In this document: positions 60,034 through 64,000 of the stretch, piece by piece | Numbering within the stretch: the stretch's first letter is position 1 | Layout: every line of letters starts with the position of its first letter | DNA from: Clostridia bacterium | Lineage (GTDB): Bacteria > Bacillota > Clostridia > Oscillospirales > Acutalibacteraceae | NCBI GenBank assembly: GCA_017428085.1 | Contig: JAFRRP010000075.1 | Coordinates: 1 to 64,000 of the forward strand | Direction of reading: 5' to 3' | Length of the DNA: 64,000 nt | Notes under the pieces: model-generated | What the model was told of the DNA's origin: nothing | What the model saw: the letters and a program-made list of their open reading frames with translations, nothing else | The model's database searches: none | Translations under genes and position numbers: made by a program

Positions 60034-61173
60034 TCAATCGGACACGTCGATGTCCGGTACGATCTGGACCTGATAATCCGGATAAAGCGCGCTGACTTCG
60101 CGGTACAGGACCTCCATTGCGTCTTTTCTGTCCGCGTCAAAGCTGACGACCACGTCGAAGCGGACGGTTTTCTTTTCGGTGTCCGCGTAGAAGCCGTGCA
60201 TCTGCAGCGCCCAGTCGTGGGACAGGACCGTTTGTTGGATCGTATTGCGCATCCGCGCCGCCTCGTCGTCGGAAGTGTTGTAGGAGTAGACGCCGATCCC
60301 CGTCAGGATCACGCCGGTCTTCCGGAAGACGTCGGTCTGTATCCTGCGGGTGATCCTGTCCACGTCGTCCACGCTCAGATGATCCGGCAGCTCGACATGT
60401 ACCGAACCGTAGTTCCTGTTCGGGCCGTAATTGAACAGCGTGACGTCATATGCGCCGCGCACCGCGTCTTCCGCGCAGATGATCTCTTTCAGTTCCCTTG
60501 TCGTTTCCGCGTCCCCGCGCTTGCCGATGATATCGTTGAGCGTTTCGATCATGATCTCGATACCGGCCTTGATGATAAAGCCCGCGATCACAACGCCCAC
60601 GTACGCCTCCAGCGAGATCCCCCAGAGCAGGAAGACGACCGCCGAAGCCAGCACCGAGCCGGACAGGACGGCGTCGAACAGCGCATCTGAGCCGGAAGCC
60701 GCCAGCGCGCCGGAGTTGACCTTTTTGCCCTGCCGCTTCACGTACACGCCGAGGGCCAGCTTGACCGCGATGGCGACGGTTATGATGACGAGCGAAGCCG
60801 CGCCGTATTCCGCCTCCTCCGGCATGATGATCTTTTTGACGGATTCCACCAGCGAGGTGACGCCCGCGTAAAGCACGAGGGCCGCCACGATCATGGAACT
60901 CAAGTATTCGATCCTGCCGTAGCCCAGCGGGTGCTTTTTGTCCGGCTGTTTCGCGCCGAGCTTGGCGCCGATGATGGTCACGACGGACGAGAGCGCGTCG
61001 GACAGATTGTTGACTGCGTCAAGGATCACGGCGATCGAATGAGATAATACGCCGACGGACGCCTTGAACGCCACCAGCAGCAGATTCGTCACGATCCCGA
61101 CGACGCTGGTTCTGACGATGGTTTTTTCCCGGTCCGCGGCCAGCGCGGCCAGATCCTTTTCCTGTTCGTTCAT
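60034..61173 (-). CDS. cation diffusion facilitator family transporter
   Basis: 379 residues. Six membrane helices with the CDF signature SHSIAVILDAVNNLSDALSS (the Asp residues bind metal), then HPLGYGRIEYLSSMIVAALV and ASGSDALFDAVLSGSVLAS. The C-terminal domain (about 210-300) is cytoplasmic and a further about 80 residues extend it (DVVVSFDADRKDAMEVLYRE). It exports divalent metal such as Zn, Mn or Fe. In an OhrR-led operon, manganese or iron balance during oxidative stress is plausible. Confidence 0.9.
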   Translation of the reverse strand: MNEQEKDLAALAADREKTIVRTSVVGIVTNLLLVAFKASVGVLSHSIAVILDAVNNLSDALSSVVTIIGAKLGAKQPDKKHPLGYGRIEYLSSMIVAALVLYAGVTSLVESVKKIIMPEEAEYGAASLVIITVAIAVKLALGVYVKRQGKKVNSGALAASGSDALFDAVLSGSVLASAVVFLLWGISLEAYVGVVIAGFIIKAGIEIMIETLNDIIGKRGDAETTRELKEIICAEDAVRGAYDVTLFNYGPNRNYGSVHVELPDHLSVDDVDRITRRIQTDVFRKTGVILTGIGVYSYNTSDDEAARMRNTIQQTVLSHDWALQMHGFYADTEKKTVRFDVVVSFDADRKDAMEVLYREVSALYPDYQVQIVPDIDVSD

Positions 61174-61186
61174 CTCGTTTTCTCTT

Positions 61187-61735
61187 TCAGCCGAGCAGCG
61201 CTTCCACGGCCGCCCGGACTTCCTTCATATCCGCGGTGGGCTCAAAGCGGGCGACGACCCTGCCCTCACGGTCAACGAGGAACTTGGTGAAGTTCCATTT
61301 GATATACGCCTTGTCGCCGAACGCCTTGTTGTTGGCCTTGGCGAACGTGTTCAGCGCCGCGCTTTTTAAGCCTTTGCCGAACCCGGCGAAGGGCTTTTCC
61401 GTCGCCAGGAACGCGAACAGCGGATCGGCCGTCTCGCCGTTGACGTCGATTTTGGCGAACTGCGGGAACTCCGTGCCGAATTTCAGCGTGCAGAATTGAT
61501 GGATCTCGTCCGCGTCGCCGGGGGCCTGGTTGGCGAACTGGTTGCAGGGGAAATCCAGGATCTCAAAGCCCTTGTCCTTCAGGTCTTTGTACATCTCCTC
61601 CAGCGGCTCGTAGTGCGGCGTGAAGCCGCAGCCCGTGGCGGTGTTCACGATCAGCAGCGCCTTGCCGCTGTATTCCGAAAGCGAAACCTCATTCCCCGTT
61701 CTGTCCTTGACCGTAAAATCATAGACCGTTTTCAT
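61187..61735 (-). CDS. glutathione peroxidase-family thiol peroxidase
   Basis: 182 residues: VYDFTVKDRTGNEVSLSEYS, the active site NTATGCGFTPHYEPLEEMY (peroxidatic Cys), LDFPCNQFANQAPGDADEI (Gln and resolving Cys) and KWNFTKFLVDREG (Trp-Asn). Active-site Cys, not selenocysteine. In Firmicutes such enzymes use thioredoxin rather than glutathione to reduce peroxides. It is the first gene after the MarR-type regulator. Confidence 0.93.
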   Translation of the reverse strand: MKTVYDFTVKDRTGNEVSLSEYSGKALLIVNTATGCGFTPHYEPLEEMYKDLKDKGFEILDFPCNQFANQAPGDADEIHQFCTLKFGTEFPQFAKIDVNGETADPLFAFLATEKPFAGFGKGLKSAALNTFAKANNKAFGDKAYIKWNFTKFLVDREGRVVARFEPTADMKEVRAAVEALLG

Positions 61736-61757
61736 GTGTCATTGCCTCCTGTATTAT

Positions 61758-62195
61758 TTATTTTTGACCGTTCAATAATTCATACAACAGCGTGTAGAGC
61801 GCGCGCGCCTTTTCCGGCGGCAGATCGACGCAGCCCGCCGCTTTCAGCGGCACGTCTTTTGCCTGTAACTGTAAGTCCCTGCCTTTGTCGGTCAGGGTGA
61901 TCACCACCACGCGCTCGTCCTCGGCGCTGCGACGACGCTCGATATAGCCCGCCTGCTGCAGCTTTTTCAGCAGCGGCGAAAGTGTGCCGTTGTCCAGCAG
62001 CAGCTTTTCGCCGATGTCGCCCACGGTGACCCCGTCCTGCTCCCACAGCACCAGAAACACCAGGTACTGCGTATAGGTCAGCCCCAGAGGGCTCAACAGG
62101 GGCGTATATAAATTCGTCACGTTACGCGCCGCGGCGTACAGGGGAAAACAGAGCTGGTTTTTCAGCTTCATCGCCTCGCGGTAATCGTATGCCAT
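61758..62195 (-). CDS. OhrR-type MarR regulator of the redox operon
   Basis: 145 residues, start ATG 62195 with ACGGAGG. The N-terminal KLKNQLCFPLYAAARNV has the peroxide-sensing Cys16 of OhrR. The winged helix follows: LTYTQYLVFLVLWEQDGVTV, IGEKLLLDNGTLSPLLKKLQ, RRRSAEDERVVVITLTDKG. It should repress the operon until oxidised by organic peroxide. A longer frame upstream was rejected. It leads genes for peroxidase, CDF transporter, flavodoxin and FTR. Confidence 0.88.
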   Translation of the reverse strand: MAYDYREAMKLKNQLCFPLYAAARNVTNLYTPLLSPLGLTYTQYLVFLVLWEQDGVTVGDIGEKLLLDNGTLSPLLKKLQQAGYIERRRSAEDERVVVITLTDKGRDLQLQAKDVPLKAAGCVDLPPEKARALYTLLYELLNGQK

Positions 62196-62229
62196 GGGAA
62201 TTGCCTCCGTAATTATTTGATGCAATTAT

Positions 62230-62258
62230 ATTTTATCGAACATATTTCGGGATGTCAA
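62230..62258 (-). promoter_or_regulatory. promoter of the redox operon
   Basis: On the minus strand TTGACA (62258-62253), 17-base spacer, TAAAAT (62235-62230). Just downstream lies TAATT-9 bases-AATTA (about 62210-62228), a possible OhrR-type operator. Confidence 0.7.
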
Positions 62259-62286
62259 GCTTTTTTTTGTCGAAAAAATATCGGCA

Positions 62287-62315
62287 TTGTTTTTTTGCTG
62301 ATTTCCTGTTAAAAT
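62287..62315 (+). promoter_or_regulatory. promoter of the HEAT-repeat gene
   Basis: TTGTTT (62287-62292), 17-base spacer, TAAAAT (62310-62315), 37 bases upstream of the ATG. Divergent from the redox operon promoter. Confidence 0.6.
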
Positions 62316-62352
62316 ACAATCAAAGACACGGCGGCTGCGAGGTGATAACGGA

Positions 62353-62991
62353 ATGATCGGATCGGAGTTGTACAAAGCGCTGGGCGCGCTGACAAACAAC
62401 AAAGCGGAATGGGAAACGAGCATACCGTACGTCTCGTCGCTTCTCTCTTTCGATTCCGTCAAAATACAGGCAAAGGCGCTGTGGCTGCTGGGCGAAATGG
62501 GGCTGCGGTACCCCGACGCCGTGCGGAGCAGACTTCCGGCGGTCGCGTCCTTTCTTGACGCCGGGGAGCCGCTGCTGCGGGAGCGGGCCGTCAACGCGCT
62601 GGGCCGGATCGGCCGCGGCGGCTTTCAGATCATCGAGCCATATTGGGCCGGGTTGTTCCGTTTTGCCGAAGATAAAGAACCCGACGTCAGGTTGAGCTTC
62701 ATCTGGGCGTCGGAAAATATCGCCGCCAACACGCCGGACCCGTACCGCGACCGCATGGAGGTTTTTGCCGGGCTGCTGCGGGACGCCGATAACAGAGTCC
62801 GCATGGAAGCGCCGGAGATGTTCCGCGTGATCGGAAAACGCCGCCCGGAATTCGTACGGCCCTACATTGAACTGCTGGGTCAGATTTCGAAAACCGACGC
62901 CGACCGGGTGGTAAGGATCCATTGCGCAGGGGCCGTCAAAGCGGCCTGCGGAACACAGAACGCGGCGAGCGGTTTTTCGGGAGCGTTTTGA
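62353..62991 (+). CDS. HEAT-repeat protein
   Basis: 212 residues, ribosome site GAGGTGAT. Made of about five helical pairs of the HEAT type: SVKIQAKALWLLGEMGLRYP, PLLRERAVNALGRIGRGGF, PDVRLSFIWASENIAANTPD, NRVRMEAPEMFRVIGKRRPE, DRVVRIHCAGAVKAAC. No signal. Likely a protein-binding scaffold; partner unknown. Confidence 0.8.
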   Translation: MIGSELYKALGALTNNKAEWETSIPYVSSLLSFDSVKIQAKALWLLGEMGLRYPDAVRSRLPAVASFLDAGEPLLRERAVNALGRIGRGGFQIIEPYWAGLFRFAEDKEPDVRLSFIWASENIAANTPDPYRDRMEVFAGLLRDADNRVRMEAPEMFRVIGKRRPEFVRPYIELLGQISKTDADRVVRIHCAGAVKAACGTQNAASGFSGAF

Positions 62992-63081
62992 CCGTCCGTT
63001 TGGCCGGAACCGGCTCCGGCGCGGACAAAGGAATCAGATAAGGCCGGCGGATAAAATCCATAAAGGGGATAAAAACAAACG

Positions 63082-64000
63082 ATGAGACACGTTGCGATCA
63101 TCACTTCCCGCCCGAAACGAAGCGGGAGCTCGTCCATCCCGGACGGGGCGATCACCGGAAACGGCGATCTGGCGGTCATTCTCGGGAACAGCCCGGAGGG
63201 GCTGCGCGTCTTTCTGTCCAAAACCGACGTCTGGTTCGCGGTGGAACAGGAGTCCGAGGGCGGCCTGCGCCCGGTGGGGTATATCGATATCCCGGTCCCG
63301 CGCGGGATGTACCGGAATTACCGGGTGGAACAGGATATGGACTTAGGTCTGCTGCGCTGCGGTTTTTCCCACGGCAAAAAGGCGCTGCGGATCGCCATCC
63401 GCGTGGCGGCGGAGGAAAACGCCGTGCTGATCGAAGCCGACGGCGACGCGGAGATCGATCCCGTTTTATACGCCTACGACCTCGGCGAAACGACGGGGCG
63501 CGGCGGCGTCTTTAATGAGAAAGGCGTTTCCGGCGTTTTCCGCAGCTTTGACGGCGAAAACTGCCTGTATGAAACGCACGTATTTGCCGCCGGGCGTAAG
63601 CTCACGGGCGGACGCTATTACGCGTTCATCGCGACGAACCACGACTGTGAGGACCCGAAGAGGGAAGCGGTCGAAAAGGTCGCCGGTATCACTCCCGACC
63701 GGTTCGGCGCGCTGACGGCGTCGCACGCGGCGTTCTGGCGCGATTTCTGGAGCAGATCGCGCTTCACGGTGTCGGATCCGGAGCTGGAGACCCGTTGGTA
63801 CGCCTCGCAGTATTTTCTGGCGGTCTGCGCGCGCAACGGGAAATATCCGCCGGGGCTGTACGCCAATTTCGTCACGGTGGAGCGCCCCAACTGGCACAGC
63901 GATTATCACCTGAATTACAACTATCAGGCGCCGTTCTACGCGGCGTGCTCCTCCAACCATACGGAGCTGACGGACTGTTATCTGTCCCCGCTGGAGGAGT
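63082..64000 (+). CDS. six-hairpin (GH95-like) glycosidase, 3' part outside window
   Basis: 306 codons are visible. The N-terminus has a beta-sandwich typical of GH95/GH65-like enzymes: PDGAITGNGDLAVILGNSPE, LRVFLSKTDVWFA, VGYIDIPVPRGMYRNYRVEQ. Then the helical barrel begins: FWSRSRFTVSDPELETRWYA, NFVTVERPNWHSDYHLNYNY, QAPFYAACSSNH. The HSDYHLNYNYQ stretch is like the substrate-site strand of alpha-fucosidases of this clan. Catalytic residues lie beyond the window. No signal peptide. The ribosome site is weak (AAGGGG, 13 bases from the ATG). Confidence 0.65.
   Translation, partial: MRHVAIITSRPKRSGSSSIPDGAITGNGDLAVILGNSPEGLRVFLSKTDVWFAVEQESEGGLRPVGYIDIPVPRGMYRNYRVEQDMDLGLLRCGFSHGKKALRIAIRVAAEENAVLIEADGDAEIDPVLYAYDLGETTGRGGVFNEKGVSGVFRSFDGENCLYETHVFAAGRKLTGGRYYAFIATNHDCEDPKREAVEKVAGITPDRFGALTASHAAFWRDFWSRSRFTVSDPELETRWYASQYFLAVCARNGKYPPGLYANFVTVERPNWHSDYHLNYNYQAPFYAACSSNHTELTDCYLSPLEE

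Noticed and set aside
1-64000. tRNA, rRNA or riboswitch genes
   Set aside because: No cloverleaf, rRNA segment or known riboswitch core was found by eye; a covariance-model scan was not possible.

Overview
The window looks like a chromosomal stretch from an anaerobic, probably gut- or rumen-dwelling Clostridia species (Firmicutes). This is inferred from moderate-to-high GC, strong GGAGG ribosome sites, TTGACA/TATAAT promoters with 17-base spacers, lipoprotein signals of the LxxC type, dockerin modules, CotH/VTC/DUF4956 genes and many small carbohydrate genes. No rRNA, tRNA, CRISPR array or intact mobile element was seen. Genus cannot be set from the sequence alone.

Layout. 1-5.5 kb: a minus-strand alpha-glucan operon (LacI-type regulator, binding lipoprotein, MalF- and MalG-like permeases, start of 4-alpha-glucanotransferase), with a clear promoter and LacI-like palindromes. 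5.8-6.5 kb: scar with remnants of an excisionase, an ICE-type HTH protein and an SGNH hydrolase. 6.5-12.8 kb: DUF434 protein, a damaged carboxylesterase, a GDPD-like enzyme, a damaged membrane protein, a GH101-like hydrolase and a secreted MTA/SAH nucleosidase. 12.8-19.6 kb: stress and wall genes: a sensor PP2C phosphatase, an RsbW-type kinase, a VanY-like peptidase, a HAD lipoprotein and a STAS-kinase fusion. 19.8-28.7 kb: two GH43-like proteins, a tiny Cys-rich ORF, a large unrecognised enzyme, a SASA esterase, dispersed repeats and a broken phosphatase. 29-33.4 kb: a CBM-VTC-DUF4956-CBM operon. 33.6-38.4 kb: CarD-like regulator, MATE exporter with an in-frame amber codon, a small conserved protein and a two-component system. 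38.6-41.2 kb: a tandem cystatin-like lipoprotein with an ECF sigma and anti-sigma factor. 41.6-47.1 kb: a second two-component system, then VTC-DUF4956-CotH. 47.3-59.2 kb: a cell-surface region with a 2269-residue dockerin protein, two paralogous proteins (one lipid anchored, one dockerin tagged) and an LRR dockerin protein. 59.4-62.2 kb: a redox operon (OhrR-like MarR, glutathione peroxidase, CDF transporter, flavodoxin, FTR-like protein). 62.3-64 kb: HEAT-repeat protein and the start of a glycosidase.

Themes. Most of the window serves polysaccharide sensing, binding, cleavage and uptake, plus display of proteins at the surface by three routes: lipid anchor, dockerin, and a short hydrophobic C-terminal helix shared by several proteins. 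The candidates most worth pursuing are the two split VTC/DUF4956 loci, the cystatin-like/ECF operon whose lipoprotein and anti-sigma factor share a C-terminal domain, the lipid-versus-dockerin paralogue pair, and the partner-switching genes that include a STAS domain fused to a small kinase. Several genes carry single-base lesions (three apparent Gln-to-stop changes and one A-run frameshift). These could be real decay, recoding or assembly error, and reads would decide.
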